A stretch of DNA of 64,000 nucleotides from Ehretia macrophylla (GCA_037974665.1 CM075764.1:77578325-77642324); one strand, 5' to 3'; counted from the first letter of the stretch, positions 23,526-37,600 are shown. The notes: generated from the sequence alone by a model not told the origin. A program made the numbers and translations.

Positions 23526-26500
23526 CAGGGGCGGAGGCACCTTAGCAGGGGTGTACGCCCAGGCGTACACTGGAAAAAAAAAACCAAGGATATTTTAGTA
23601 ATTTCAGTATTTAATTCTTTAAAAAAATGAAAAACAAAATAAGAGCCAGCTTTTTTCCATTCTCACTTTACCTTTTGACTTTTTCCCACCGACCACCCGA
23701 TCAACCTCATCTTCATCCTTACAATTCAAGCTCAAAAAAAAAAAAAAAAAACCTTGATCATCAGCTTTACAGCCTTGTGCCACTACCAGGTTTCTTTCTT
23801 TATCACTTTCTAAATGGGTCACTACTACTTTTATTTCTTTCTGTTTGTCTGTTTCTTATTATTTACTTGCTTATTTCATCTTCTTCTTATTATAAAAAAA
23901 AGAAGAAGATTAGAGTGAAGATTTAAACAAGAAATGGCTTTTTGTATAAAGATGAGTACCTTGGAAGATCTAGACGCTGTTAGAACTTGGAGCTCATAAA
24001 TATGCACGACACCACCAAAGAAAATGATTATTATTGATATCTCATTTTAAATAATATGAAATACATGAATTTTTTGAAAATTATATAACCTCTCTAAATG
24101 AAGAGGAACTAGATAATAAATCGAATTTAAGGAATTGAACTGATTAAACACTAATCTTTATTATATACCTTCATGATCTTTAGAAGATTTTTATTTATTT
24201 TAAAAAAGTCAGTGTTTTGAATTGGTTCGGTGATGTTCATTGTTTTCTAAAGAGGTTTAATTACTTGGAAGATTTGATTAAGTAATAATTTTTTTAAATA
24301 GGTATTAAAGGGAGTATTTTAGTAATTTTATCCCCTAAATTTTTCATGATTGGTCAACCAAATAAAAACGTTTAGCAAAGACTAATAACTCGAAGAAGTT
24401 AAAAAATAATAGAACTATAATTATAAGCTTACTTTCACATAATTGTTGTCAGCTAAAAAGATGACATGAGGTTATGAAAGATGCTTATTTTTTATTGATG
24501 CAATTATTGTTCTTATGTATAGGTTGTTTTTAGGAAAATTAATTTCTACATATTGATGGACAAATTTCTAAATAAAAAGGCAATTTTTTAGGAACAAATT
24601 TCTTCAAAATCTAAGGAGGTGAGTGGTAAAGATGATGGGCAACATTGTTCAAAGCAACCTCTTATTAAGATCAATTTAGAAGATTTATTAACAGATCCTG
24701 GATTACGCCCGAAAATTACGTCTTACAATCCAAATGATCGAGATAAAGTGCGGAGATACTATTTACAAAAAGGGCCTTGCCAACCCCGTAATCATGATTT
24801 TCCCAAAAGAAAAGTGGAGGATAAGTTTAGAAGATTTTGTCCATCTTGGTTTAATGAATTTGGCAGTTGGTTAGAGTATAGCATAGAAAAAGATGGTGCA
24901 TATTGTTTGCATTGTTATCTTCTTAGGCCTGATATTGGAAAGCAGTTAGGCGGAGACACATTTGTTACAAATGGGTTTACGAATTGGAGTCATAAAAGTA
25001 GATTTAACACTCATGTTGGAGGTCCGAATAGTGCGCATAACATAACGTACAAGAGGTGTCAAGACTTGATGAAGCAAAGCCAACACATTGAAATTGTTAT
25101 CTTTAAGCAATCCGATCAAGTTCGTGAAATATATCGAATTCGATTAACTGCTTCAATTGATTGCATTCGATTTCTTTTGAAACAAGGATTACCTTTCCGT
25201 GGTCATGATGAATCGGAGAATTCTACTAATCAAGGTAATTTTCTTGAACTTCTCAAGTTTTTTGCTGATCATAATGAAACCGTCAAGAATTGTGTGTTGC
25301 AAAATGCTCCTGCTAACAATCAGTTAATTGTTCCGGAGATTCAAAAAGACATTGTCAAAGCTGCTGCATTTGAGACTACTAAGGCAATTATAAAGGATCT
25401 TGGAGATAAACATTTTGCTATTATGGTTGATGAGTTGCGTGATATATCAAACAAAGAAGAAATGGTCATTGCTTTGCGTTATGTGAACCACAAAGGAAGT
25501 ATTGTTGAGCGTTTTCTTGGTATAATGCATGTCAGTGATACTACTGCTTTATCCTTAAAAAGAGGAATCGAGTCATTATTTAACAGACATGGATTAAGTA
25601 TATCAAGAGTCCGTGGAAAAGGCTATGATGGTGAATTTAATGGTCTTAAAAGTTTGATTTTGAAAGAAAATTCATCTGCTTTTTATATCCATTGCTTTGC
25701 TCATCAATTGCAACTCACACTTGTTTCTGTAGCAAAAAATCATGTTCAAGTTGCTACCTTTTTCGAATTAGTTGCTACTTTACTAAATGTCGTTGGAGGT
25801 TCATGCAAGAGACATGACATGCTTCGTGAAAATCAAGTTGCTAGAGTTAAAGAAGCATTAAAAAAGGAAGAAATTCATAGCGGACGCGGCATGAATCAAG
25901 AAATTGGTCTCAAACGAGGTGGTGATACTCGTTGGGGTTCACATTATCGCAGTTTAATAAGTTTGAGTCTCTTGTATTCCTCAGTGATTGATGTACTTGA
26001 GATTATCAAGGAAGATGGATTGAGCGCAGAACAAAAAGGTAAAGCTAATCTCCTCTTAGACACGCTACAAACATTTGATTTCGTGCTTATTTTGCATTTG
26101 ATGAAAACTATACTGGGAATCAGTAATGAATTATCACAAGAATTGCAAAAGAAAGATCAAGATATCATTAATGCCATGGGATTAGTTAAGCTCACAAAGC
26201 AACTTTTGCAAAATTTGAGAGATAGTGGATGGGAATCTTTGTTGAATGAAGTCTTTTTGTTTTGCATAACTCATGACATTGACATTCCTAATATGGAATA
26301 GATGTTTTTGTTCAAAGGACGATCATGACGTAGAGTTGAAAAGATTACGAATTCACACTATTATCGCATTGATTTGTTCTATACTATTATGGACATGCAA
26401 CTTCAAGAAGTTAATGACCGTTTCACCGAGACAAATACTAAGTTGCTTCTTTGTTTGGCATGCTTGAATCCAGACAACTCCTTTCTTGCATTTGACAACC

Positions 26501-27182
26501 AAAGGTTAATTGAATTTGCTAAGTTTTACCCAAATAATTTTTCTCCCATTGATTTGGTAGTTCTTGAAAACCAGTCGGAGATATATATTCTTGATATGCG
26601 AAGCAATGACAAATTCTCTGAGTTAAAAGGGACTGGTAACCTTGCAAAGATGCTAGTTAAGACTGGAAATGATTGTGTTTATCAGTTGCTGTATACACTT
26701 ATTCAGTTGACATTGATTTTACCTGTTGCTACAGCCACTGTGGAAAGAGCATTTTCTGCAATGAAAATTGTAAAAAATGGGTTGCGGAATCGAATGGCAG
26801 ATGATTAGCTGAATGATTGTTTAGTCACTTATATAGAGAGAGCAAAATTTCATAGCGTCGACAATGAGCTGATTATTCAACGATTTCAAACTATGTCGAG
26901 AACCCGAGGACAATTATAAAAGGTACTTTTCGTATTACTATAATATTTTCTTTTTCTCTCATTAATATGTTATAGCATTATCGTACGAGGAGAGTCATGT
27001 CTTGAAGACTCTGTATATATTTTTGTGCTTACATTTTTATACTTGTTATAATTTGTATAAGTTAAATATTATTTTATGTATAGATAAGTATCTTAACCTT
27101 TTATTATGGACTATATCACTGTTACAGGTGGAGCTAGATACAGGGTGCCTACACTGACTCCCGGTGCCTGGCTCCGCCATTG
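23526..27182 (+). mobile_element. hAT transposon, ZMYM1-like type
   Basis: Left end CAGGGGCGGAGGCACC. The right end read on the minus strand is CAATGGCGGAGCCAGG. They share the GGCGGAG core typical of this plant hAT group. The flanking 8-mers CTTCTACC (23518-23525) and CTTCCACC (27183-27190) match at seven of eight bases, the expected 8-bp hAT target duplication. About 3.66 kb, containing one transposase gene at 24556-26919 and roughly 1 kb of AT-rich 5' sequence. Confidence 0.85.
24556..26919 (+). pseudogene. hAT transposase with TTF zinc finger, DUF4371 and dimerisation domain; nonsense mutations
   Basis: A single frame runs from ATG 24556 (opening 'MDKFLNKK') to TAA 26917-26919, about 787 codons. 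Order: TTF-type zinc finger with 'FGSWLEYSIEKDGAYCLHC' around residues 110-130; DUF4371 with 'MVDELRDISNKEEMVIALR' and 'FAHQLQLTLVSVAKNH'; 'GGDTRWGSHYRSL'; and C-terminal hAT dimerisation region 'ATATVERAFSAMKIVKNGLR'. This matches the plant zinc-finger MYM-type protein 1-like transposases. In-frame stops are at 24589 (TAG), 26299 (TAG), 26326 (TGA) and 26806 (TAG). Near 25625 'GYDG' is followed directly by 'EFNG'. From memory the family has about six residues between them, so a short in-frame deletion beside a catalytic Asp is likely. No frameshift was seen, so it is a recently silenced copy. Confidence 0.85.
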
Positions 27183-27190
27183 CTTCCACC

Positions 27191-27600
27191 CCTACCCGTA
27201 GATCTCCCACTCCCAGCAGCGGGCCCCGCAGATCCCTATTCGTGTAAGTGTGTATCTATATCTATCTATATATATATAAGGGGTATATATACATGCATAA
27301 CTGTATGTGTGTGTGTTTTTTGTAGGTTGGGTATCTGCTTTTTATGTGTGTGTATGTGTGTTCATGGTTGGTGCCATGAGTGTGTATAAATTGTGATATG
27401 TCGTATATATATAATTGTATATGGGTGTGATATGTCTGATTTGTGTGATAATGATGGTGTGTTGATAATTTTCGGAAAAAAAAGATGGTATGTTGATAGA
27501 GATGAATGTGGTGTGTGCTTTTGGTGTTTGTGTATCTTTTCAGGCAGGTGGGTTTGTGGATGGAGATGAAGGAGATAAAAGTTGTGTATGGATGTGAAGG
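27191..27600. other. TG/TA-rich low-complexity stretch
   Basis: Tandem TATC/TATA near 27250-27290 and repeated TGTGTG blocks to about 27540. Open frames here on both strands are products of the repeat composition. Confidence 0.6.
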
Positions 27601-29050
27601 TCTGAATTTAACCCTAATTGCATGATATATAATCAAGTTTAGGCATTAAAACTCAAGCAACATGAAGCGGAAATCATAGGAATGAAAAGAACCACGCAAA
27701 AACATTGTTTAGAACATCTAATGGCCAAATTAAATTGTGGATAGAAAATTGTACCTTACGAATGATGGCTTTGAACTCAATATTCAAGGGGTCTTAGGCC
27801 GTGTGAATGGAGGAGAATCGATCCTCGACTTCCAGCAAAAGGAAGCACAAATTCGAATAGAGAAGCTAGTGATGATCTTCTCTCCTATTCTAGTTTTTCT
27901 TTTCTGACCGTTAGCAATTTGTGGGAATTGCTTTTCTCCCGTTTTTATCTCTGTATGTCTGTGTGTTTTTACCTTGTTCATTCCCTTTATGAATATTATT
28001 TTTCAAAAATTGAATTAATCTTCATTAATAGGAAGATAATCGTACATAGTATGTTGTCAAAAATTTGATTTATAATCATACGCTACCATTTCTCTCCCCT
28101 CTCCAATCCGCACGACTTTCACCATCTACACTTGCACACCACTTGCCATAAATAGAAGATAGTAAATCGGATTTAGAAACTAGCTGGAAGAGGGACCAAA
28201 AAACATATTTGCCCTAACTTCCAAAATGAGCAAAATGCCCTTGGTTAATCCTTATCTACATTTTGTCCATTTTAATCCTAGCTTATTTCAATTAAGAGTT
28301 ATGATTGCACTCTAGGACAAATGCAGAGTTATTTAGATTTCAAGTCAAACTAGTTTGACCTTTGTCTTTGACCTACTAAGCAAAAAGACCAAAATGTCCC
28401 TCTATGCAATACCTATAATCGATAATAGGTCTTTCACTTGTACTATCAACCTTTCTTGATTACATCTACACCTTGAACATCTAATGCTCATATAATCATC
28501 ATCCCATTATTATCCTCTTGATCTAGGGAGCAACCCATAAGCTCAATATCCAAGCATCCCGAATTGGCCATGCTCCTTAGCGCTTAGATTTAGATGATTA
28601 ATAGGACAATCTCGAGGGGATAATAACCTATCAATGTGATGGCATAGAATCTATGACGCATATGCATGTCCCAATGAATTGAGTCTATGTATCCAAAACA
28701 CCAAACTATTGACCCATATAAGATCGCACCCATGGTAGATCAAAATACATGTCCTAGAATTCATTGGTTCATCCGCATATGCTCAACACACAAAACATCG
28801 ACTACTCAGTAGCTTAAAATGCATTTGATCTCATAATGTGATAGTACTATTAGCTGAGATCATATCTATTATGGTCCATTTCAATGCATTTACATGCACT
28901 AATGAGAAGAGTCCGAAAATACCTCTAACGATCGAGGTAGGTCACCTCCAATGAGAAGGCTCTCTCATTATAATCTTACTATAATGAATTGCCTATAGTT
29001 TAGATTCAAGTTTCATTGCATATACCTTATGTGCAAGGCCACCACACACC
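27600..29050 (-). mobile_element. Copia-type LTR (3' LTR, start truncated), reverse orientation
   Basis: Its reverse complement aligns with the plus-strand sequence from about 58815 to 60500: 'AATCTAAACTAT', 'GGGCAAATATGT', 'GGTCCCTCTT' and 'ATGGACTTGAC'-like text occur in the same order in both. The LTR start is missing: similarity begins at about 29050, where it joins the Copia reverse-transcriptase fragment, so a deletion removed the rest of pol and the first ~160 bp of the LTR. Boundaries are approximate. Confidence 0.65.
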
Positions 29051-31900
29051 TATGCATAAAATATAGAGATGAAAATAGAACCATTAGGATTATGCTTAAT
29101 CCGAAACATCCACTTACACCTGATGACATTGTGGAATGCCGGACACAAATCTAAGATCCAAGTGTGATTTTGTTCTAAAGTGAAGAATTCATCACGCATG
29201 GTAGCGTGCCAGGTTGGATCTTGAAGAACAAGAGAAGTATATGTGGGTTCAATCAAAGTAGGAAAGAGATGTTTTAAGAACATGGTATTTTGGATGTAAT
29301 CTGAATATTTTTTGGGTTTAAATTTTTTTGTTTTTTTATCGGTGACTACTTAAAACTCACTAGAGGAAGAAATGGGAACATCCTAAATGTGCGAGAACCT
29401 CGGTGGGGGGATGATCAGACGTAGGCAAACAGGAAGAAGAAGTAAAGGTGGTAGAAGAATGATACCTTGGGAACACAGTCTTAGTAGGCGGTGGAGTATT
29501 TGATGTTGCGAGGGGACTTAGAGATGAGTGCAACACAGCAGCAGTGTCCTGATTTGTGGAGGCTAGCATAGTCATAGGCTACACCTTTGTAAGTAAAATG
29601 AAATGGCACGGCTAAAGGGAGGCAATAGCTGGTAAGCATGAGGCCTAGGGTACAATGGCTGAATCTAGTTGAAAGGATGAGGCATTTGATTTGGCAAGAA
29701 ATTGATCTTCGACAAAGCGTACATGGAGGGACACATACACGTTGTTTAAAACGAGATTAAGACATTTTCAGGCATGATGAATGTGTGAATACCCAATAAA
29801 TACATATGGATAAGAACACTATTGAAGTTTATGTGAGGCGTATGGTTATAACCATGGGTAGTAAATACATTCAAAGACCCAAAGTCTATCATACGAAGGG
29901 GTGACGTTAAAAAGTGCCTCATAGGGAGATTTGTAACTGAGTAACATAGTAGGCATGCGATTAATTAAATATACTGCAGTTAGAAAGGCATGAGACTAGT
30001 ACGAGGATGGCAAAGAAGCTGCATGAAGTAATGTAAGGCCAGTGTCAACTATGTGCCTGTGACAATGTTCTGCTAAGCCAACATGCTCAGTTATATATAA
30101 GGGTGGCGAAATAAGGTGTTGAATCCCTTGAGATTTAAAGAAAGTTTTGAGGCCTTTGTATTCTGTACCTCCATCCAAGTAGATTGTTACAATTGGCAAA
30201 TTGAAGTATTTCTCAACCATTCCTTTGAAATTTTTGAAGAATAGAAAATACGTCAGATTTATAAACCATTGAAAATAATGGAAGAAAGACCCCACATGTT
30301 AGTGTACACCAAATCTAATGGATGACGACTAGAAACAGTTGAAACACCAAAGGATAATTTCTTACTTTTATTGTTTAAACAGGAATGACAAGAAAATTTT
30401 ATTACATCACTAGAGGAAACAACCAAGAGTTTCTTATGAACTGGATGACTAAGAACTTGGGTGGACAGATGCCCCAAACAAAAATGCTAGTTAAATGGTA
30501 AGATACGTACAACACACTTTGGTGGTCGATTGAGGAGTTCCTGCATTAGCACCCATCTGAGGCCACTCATAAACATCATTCCTGCTTTGGCCTTGGAGGA
30601 GGTGTGCCACCATGGTGAGATCCTTAACAACAAAAGAACACAAAAGAATTCAACATATGCATTGTTTGATTGGCAAAACTTAGGAACATATATAGGATTT
30701 TTGCTTAATGGATAGCACACATAAGACATTTAAAAGTGATAAAAGAAGTTGATAGAGAGTGGAGAGTGAAGAGTGGAAAAATCAGTGTCAGTGATATCAA
30801 AACCAGAGCCATCCCTAAGCAAAATGTCGTCAGGCCCTCCAAACGGCTAGTGAAGAGAAAGATTAGCCAAGTTAGGTTCACATAGTGCGATGTACCAAAA
30901 TCGACAAACCAAGTATTATTGGAGACAGATCGAGCCTACCGAGGTGTGATTGGCCAACGGTTGCTGCATGAGTCTCTTTGCCGTAAAACACTAATTGGAA
31001 GTGACCTATTTTCTCACAAAATTGACAAATGACATTTTATTTGGAATCCCCATTGTTCTTGCACCACTGATTGTTGGAATTGGAAGTGTAATTCTTGTTA
31101 TTTTTGGAGGTTGACTGAGAATTATTACCATTGCAAGACTAACAATTATTGGATACCCGAGTGTTGTTAATCGAGATGAGAGGAGAAGTAGCACATGCAT
31201 CTTCTTGTTTTAGAAAAGTTTCAAATTCTACTAACTTGTCATGAAACTTTTCAAAGGAGGTGGGTGCGCCATGAGCCTAGAGAGCAGCGAATCTCTTTAA
31301 ATCGACTTTTAAGTCCATTGAGAGCGAATATGGTAAGATTATCTTCATTAAGAGGAGTGTTGACAAGGGTCAACTCATCAGCAATAGTTCAAATCATTTG
31401 CAAATAGTCTGATACAGGCTGACTGCCATGACTAATATTTTTGAGCTTTTCTTTTGAGATTCATAATTCTGGAGTGGGATTTGTTTGCATGGAGTTTGTG
31501 CAGCTTATCCAAAGCCTTATTTGCTGTCAGTGATATGGTGCAAAGAGAAATAACAACTTTTGAAAGTGACAGGAGAACGACGTGAAATAAGTGTTTGTCT
31601 TGTCGAACCCAAAGGGAATAGGCAGGATTGAGTCCATTTTTGGTTAACACCAAAAATGTGGCTGGCGAAGTGAAGATTGATTTGTCGAGATATCCCATAA
31701 GATGGTATCCAATCAGCAGAGCATCAAATTGAGCTTTTCAAGTAAGAAAATAATGAGAAGTTAGTTTTAACGGCAATTGAGCTGCGACATTAATAGTGAT
31801 AATGCCATCAAATGTTTAAGAAGGAATGACAACAGTGCCAAAGGATGAAGATGATGCCAACGCAGTGCTGTTGCAGCTATACTAGAACCAGACTGAGCTA
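29050..31900 (-). pseudogene. Ty1/Copia gag-pol remnant, 3' truncated
   Basis: Minus-strand Copia polyprotein in pieces, in the correct order: gag (31800-31050), a CCHC knuckle beginning 'CQFCEKIGHF' near 31020, protease near 30920 reading 'WFVDFGTSHYV' (the usual active site is DSG, so Ser is replaced by Phe), GAG-pre-integrase 'CHSCLNNKSKKLSFG' near 30400, integrase core with 'DLVYTNMWG' and 'IYLDGGTEYKGLKTF' (30350-30090), and the start of the Copia reverse transcriptase 'RCKWMFRIKHNPNGSI' (29110-29065). Many stops and frameshifts. The remainder of RT and the RNase H are deleted. It cannot be active. Confidence 0.85.
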
Positions 31901-32054
31901 TGAAATGAACAGATGAAGAGAAAAAAAAAGTAGAATAAGCCCCACTATACTAGATTTAAGCAATTTTACATTTTTCGTTACTTACGTAGAAAAAAATTTG
32001 ACGGCAGGGGGTCCTATGCACTTTTATATGAACACAAGGGGGTTTTGTGGGATG
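31901..32054. other. Short flank left of the Tekay element
   Basis: Contains TTTGACGGCAGGGGGTCCTA near 31998, which recurs in diverged form right of the Tekay element near 41870. Probably part of an older repeat into which Tekay inserted. Confidence 0.4.
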
Positions 32055-32059
32055 ACGAT

Positions 32060-34401
32060 TGTGAAACCCCAGATTTTACCTTTGCATAGAATTGCGTTGA
32101 CCTGTTTATGTGTTATATGAGTTAGAATGCGCTAATTCTGTGATTTATATTCCTATTACATGCTATGTGTGCATTCATGAAATTTTCATCGAAAACGGCA
32201 TCAAAAATTTTATCGTCGGTTTTTGTGAATAGTATTTCGAACACACGTCTGCTAAAATTTTTACACGAGTGTTTTAAACATCTTAAAACCTAGTCCTTGG
32301 ATATTAATAGACCCGTGTCTGTTTAAAACGGATTTCAAATCGGATTAGAAATTTTAAAGGTTTTTACACCTTTTTTTACAAAAATTGAATTTTTAACTGA
32401 GTCAGGTGTTAATGTATGCATGTGAAAATTGTTGTCAACGAAAAATAAACTACTTAAAATAGTCCAAGTGTTGAATGCATAAGTGTGAGCAAAATAGTCA
32501 AGAAATACTAATTAAAAGACTAAAAATACTAATTAAAATACTAGAAAATCAACTTTGACTTTTTCAATTTTGTTGACTTAGCCTATTTAGTTATCAACAC
32601 ACATTAAAAAAAAAAGCAAACAGACTCACAAAACACACACAATGTTGAGAGGTTGAGGGAGAAAAAGAGAGAAGAATTTCAAAGGTTTTCAAAGCAAATT
32701 TTCTTTAGAAAACTTAGTTTTAGGCCAAATCTTTTCAAACAGAGTTGGATTCCGCTTGTTAGGCACCTATTGTACGCACTTCTAGCTTTATTTCGGATCA
32801 AAGGTGAGAGAAAAATTCTAGATCTCAAAATGCTATTTTGTGTCAATTTCATATAATTGTATTTTTATCTGATGAAACGTTAAATTGTTGTTAGATTGTT
32901 GCTCAGTAGATGCCAAGGGTCATTTATGTGCGTTTATATAAGTTTTGAACGGTAGTAGCATGTATTTTTATTTTTCGGGTATTAAAGTTGAGTATTTGGT
33001 TTATTGTTGAATAATTGTTGTTGTAGTGGTTGGAATTGATTCATTATAGCTTCTAAAAGTTTGTTAATTGCAGGGTAGTAATGTTGTAATGCCGAATTTT
33101 TGATTGGAATGTTGTAGCAAAATCCTGAAAAATTCAGCCAAGAGCATTGCCAAAATTAGGGTTGTCGGGCTTGTTTTGGATGGCTTTTGGTTGGTCTTTA
33201 GTGGGGTTAATGTAGTTGCATGTGTGGTTGAGTGATATAAAGTGGTTTGGAGGTTATTGGATTAGTAGATTGTAAGTTATTATTGTTGGAAGTTTGTGTA
33301 GTCTTTCTTTAAATGTTGAAATGTTGTCTTTGGTTGTTTGGGTGGTGTTTGAGTGGTTGAATCTTGGGTTGTTCTTGGTTAGATTCGGGTTTGATTGTGT
33401 GGTTTAATGCATATTAAGTTGGGTGGCTTACTTTGTCATCTAACTTAGTTGTTAGTTGTTTATTTGATTAGTTGATGTTATGTTATTGAAATGATGTTAA
33501 CTGATTGATTATTGATGATGTCGGGAGATAGGCAACCTACTTTTGTTGTCCTTCCGTAATGTGAATGTTAATTATTATTTTCATGAGTCTTGATAGTTTG
33601 TGCCACCTCTCGGGCAACATTGGGTTGTCGGGTTGATAACGGCATGACTGTCATAGACTAACCCCAGCTCACATGGGCGGAGATGCCATAGAGGGAGGGG
33701 CTAGATGAGGTACCTCGGGTGTGTGTTATGGGGAGTTATAAGAAGATGGTTGAGATACTAATGGCGTATAGAGCTATACCAATTAATGTATCCTTTCACA
33801 ATTGAATGGTCATTTATGTGATTGAATTGAAAAGTTAATGTTTTCTAAAAGATCTATAGAATTCCTCACTGGGCTTGTTTTATATAAGTTCACTCTCATT
33901 CGTTATCTGCAAACAGGTGTTACTAAACCGGATTACGGTACGTGCCTCAGGAGGTTGAGAATGTGCCTTACGTGGACGAGTCTTATGTGCCAGAGTCGTT
34001 TCTATGAGTTTGTCTTAGTTTTTGTAATATGTTGTACTATATAACTTACTTAAAGATAAAGGCTTATAATATGCTAGTTTAGTAGTTTTTCTTTCGTACA
34101 TGATTAGATTACTAGACCGATTTATAATCTATTTTGCAAATGTATGATGTAGTCTATGTATGATGTTAGAACAAAGGCGTATAACTTATGGATGAATGAA
34201 TGAAATAATGTTTAATATATGGAAATGGTTGCGTTGTATGTTGTTAACATGATTGTGGAGTTGTTGTTGATCTTTGGAGTTGGTTGAATGAAGTTCTAAA
34301 GGGTTGGTTTAGAGCCTTGATGTCTGTATTACTGTCGTTATACTGGAGAAATTCCGTTGCGTCCTGACTAATCGTAGGTGGGGTCGAGTTGGGGCGTTAC
34401 A
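32060..34401 (+). repeat. Tekay 5' LTR
   Basis: 2342 bp, TG...CA. Aligns over its whole length with the 3' LTR at 39381-41715. Confidence 0.93.
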
Positions 34402-34406
34402 TTAAG

Positions 34407-34424
34407 TGGTATCAAAGCCAGGTT
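34407..34424 (+). promoter_or_regulatory. Primer binding site (initiator tRNA-Met)
   Basis: TGGTATCAAAGCCAGGTT lies 5 nt after the LTR. It matches the TGGTATCAGAGC class complementary to the 3' end of initiator tRNA-Met, with one mismatch in the core. Confidence 0.85.
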
Positions 34425-34681
34425 AGTTGTCAGCCGGGGTATTCTCGGAATGTGGGTAATGGTCTTAGCATAAAATTATGTAAGAAGTGAAAGAAAAGTG
34501 AAATATGTGATAATATGACTAGATGATTAAGTGATTATATGATTAAGTGACTATGTAAATATGTGATCAATTTGTTTATGTGATTAATACTTGAGTGATT
34601 TATGTGCTTATGTGAGTTTTGTTGCCTATGTGCTATAAACTGTTTATGTGTTATAACATGTGCTAACTCTTTGATAGTAGA

Positions 34682-37600
34682 ATGGCGGGTCGACTGAGAA
34701 CACGGGGTAGGCCCCAAGGTGATGATGAGGCACCAGGCGGAGATCAGTGGTATGACCGTCTAGCAGTGGCTATGGACCATATAACCGAGGTCATAGCAGG
34801 TCAGGCACAGATATTAGCCGGGCAGGCTGCTCAGGCACAGGCTGTGCAGACTCAAATGTTGAACACACAGGGTGGTTATCATTGGCGTAGTACATTAAAG
34901 GAATTTCTGGGTTACTATCCGCCGAGATTCCCAGGCGAGTCGAATGATAGAAAGGCAGAGGCTTGGATCAACAAAATTGAGAAGATATTTGATCCTCTGG
35001 ATTACACTGACAAGATGAAAGTTACTTTTGAGGTATATTTGTTTGATGACGAGACTGAAGAGTGGTGGCGTACAGTGAAATCCGGTTAGGAGGCACGAGG
35101 TACACCTTATGTTTGGGATACCTTTCTTAAGGTGTTCCGGGCTAAGTACATCCTGAGGATTGTGTGGGAACGAAGAGAGGCGGAGTTCCTACCTTTGGTT
35201 CAGGGTGATGCTACACTGGCCCAGTATAAGGCCAATTTTACCAGGCTGTCCCGGTATGCACTGAAATTTGTAGCAGATCAGGAGCATAAGACTCGGAGGT
35301 TTGTTTTGGGATTGAGGCCAGAGATTCAGGATGCAATGGCCCTGAATCAATGTGATATATTTTCAGAGGCCTTTGATGCGGCTTCTAGGTTGGAGAAGAG
35401 GAAAGGGGAGCAGATTGGTCCTAGTCAGCCTAATAAAAGGCCATTTCAGCCGCAGGGTCAGCAAGGTGTGTATAGGCCTCCAGTGCAGCAGGTTGTGTAC
35501 AGGCCACCAGTACAGCAGAGCTTTTTTAGGCCTCAGGGTTAGCAGGGTTTCTACAGGCCCTAGTTTCAGCAAGGGTCCTACCAGGTTTAGTCACAGTACA
35601 GGCTAGCCCAGTCTCAAGGTCAATATAGGCCTAGCGTTGTGAGACCTCAGCAGCAGGCTGGTACATCTACTTTTTTAGCTTCTGGGTGTTCAAGGGGCAG
35701 TGTTAGTGATTCGTCACCGCAGTGTGCTTACTGTAAACGTCAGGGCCATTTGAAGGCCGACTGTAGGGTAAAGGAAGGAACATGTTTAGGTTGCGGCAAC
35801 AATCAACATCGGGCGAGGGATTGTCCTAGATTCCAGAGGTCTGAGGGTCGGCTAGTGACCCAGGGTTATCTGGGTCGACCTACTGGTGGTGCATCTCAAT
35901 AGCAGCGGGTTCAGGCACGGGCCTATGCAGTAGATTTGGAGGAAGCACCTGAGGCAGCGGCAGTTATGAAAGGTAACTTCCTTATACTCGATCAACTTGT
36001 TAAAGTGTTGATTGATTCTGGTGCTACGCATTCTTTCATTACACCTACTTGTGTGCAACGTGTTAACATGCAACCTGAAAGAATGCCTTATGTGGTTGAG
36101 ATTAGTACATCTTTGACTGATAAATATGTGACTGACTTAGTATGTAAAGACTGTAAAATACATGTTAAAGGTCAGGATTTTCCTTAGGACCTTATCTTAT
36201 TTCCTATTCGGGGGTATGGTGTTATCTTGGGTATGGACTGGCTTTCTAAGTATAATGCCCAGTTAAACTGTAGAACAAAGGTAGTACGGTTTCGGTTGCC
36301 AGAACAGCTAGTGGTTGAGGTAGCGGGGAACCGGGATGCTAAGACGAGTTTTATTATCTCATCAACTAAAGCTATTAAGCTGGTGAGTAAGGGGTGTTCA
36401 GGGTATCTAGCTTATTTGATCAACAAGTCATCTGATAAGTTAAAGTTGGATGAAGTTCCTATAATTCGAGAATAACCCAATGTATTTCCTAAGGAGTTGC
36501 CAGGATTGCCACTAGAGAGGGATGTTGAGTTTGTGACTAATCTAATTCCCGGTACTCAACCTATTTCTAAAATCAGCGTATCGAATGGCACCAGTTGAGC
36601 TTAAGGAGCTGAAGACTCAGTTGCAGGAGTTATTGGAGAAGGGTTTCATTCAGCAGAGTTCTTCATCGTGGGGAGTTCCCGTCTTATTTGTGAAGAAGAA
36701 GGATGGTAACTTAAGATTATGTATCGATTATCGTGGTTTGAATCAGGTAACCATCAAGAACAAGTATCCTTTACCACCGATTGACGAGTTGTTTGATCAA
36801 CTTCAGGGAGCCAAAGTCTACTCTAAGTTTGACTTAAGATAGGGGTATTATCAGCTTCGAATTCGTACGGAGGATGTTCCAAAGTCTGCTTTCAGGACTC
36901 GGTACGAGCATTATGAATTTGTAGTTATGCCCTTTGGACTTACTAATGCACCGGCAGCATTCATGGATCTTATGCATCGAGTCTTTCAGCCGTACTTGGA
37001 CCAATTCGTGGTAATCTTTATTGATGATATCTTGGTTTACTCTAAGACTGAATCAGAGCACAAGCAACATCTACGGCTTGTCTTACAAAAGCTTCAAGAG
37101 CATCAGTTGTTTGCGAAGTTCAATAAATGTGAATTCTGGCTACAACAAATATCTTTTTTCTTGGCCACGTGATTACACAGAGTAGTATTTCAGTAGATCC
37201 CACTAAGATTGAAGTGGTGATGTCTTGGAAAAGACCGGAGAATATTTCGGAGGTTCGTAGCTTCCTTGGCTTAGCGGGTTATTACCGTAGGTTTGTGAAG
37301 GACTTTTCTAAGATTGCAGGGCCACTTTCTAAGTTAACTCAGAAACGAACCAGCTTTACGTGGGATGAGAAATGTGAGAGTGGGTTTCAGGAGTTGAAAA
37401 AGAGGTTGACTACCGCTCCAGTACTTGTTCTACCAGAGGGAGCCAATACTATGGTTATCTACAGCGATGCATCCAAGGAGGGCTTGGGTTGTGCACTTAT
37501 GCAGAATGGCCGGGTTATTGCCTATGCTTCTAGAAAGTTGAAGCTGTATGAGGTGAACTATCTGACTCATGATCTTGAGATGGCAGCAGTTGTATTCGCA

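Noticed and set aside
27262-27636. 124-codon minus-strand frame rich in His and Thr
   Set aside because: Reading of the TG-repeat tract, not a protein.
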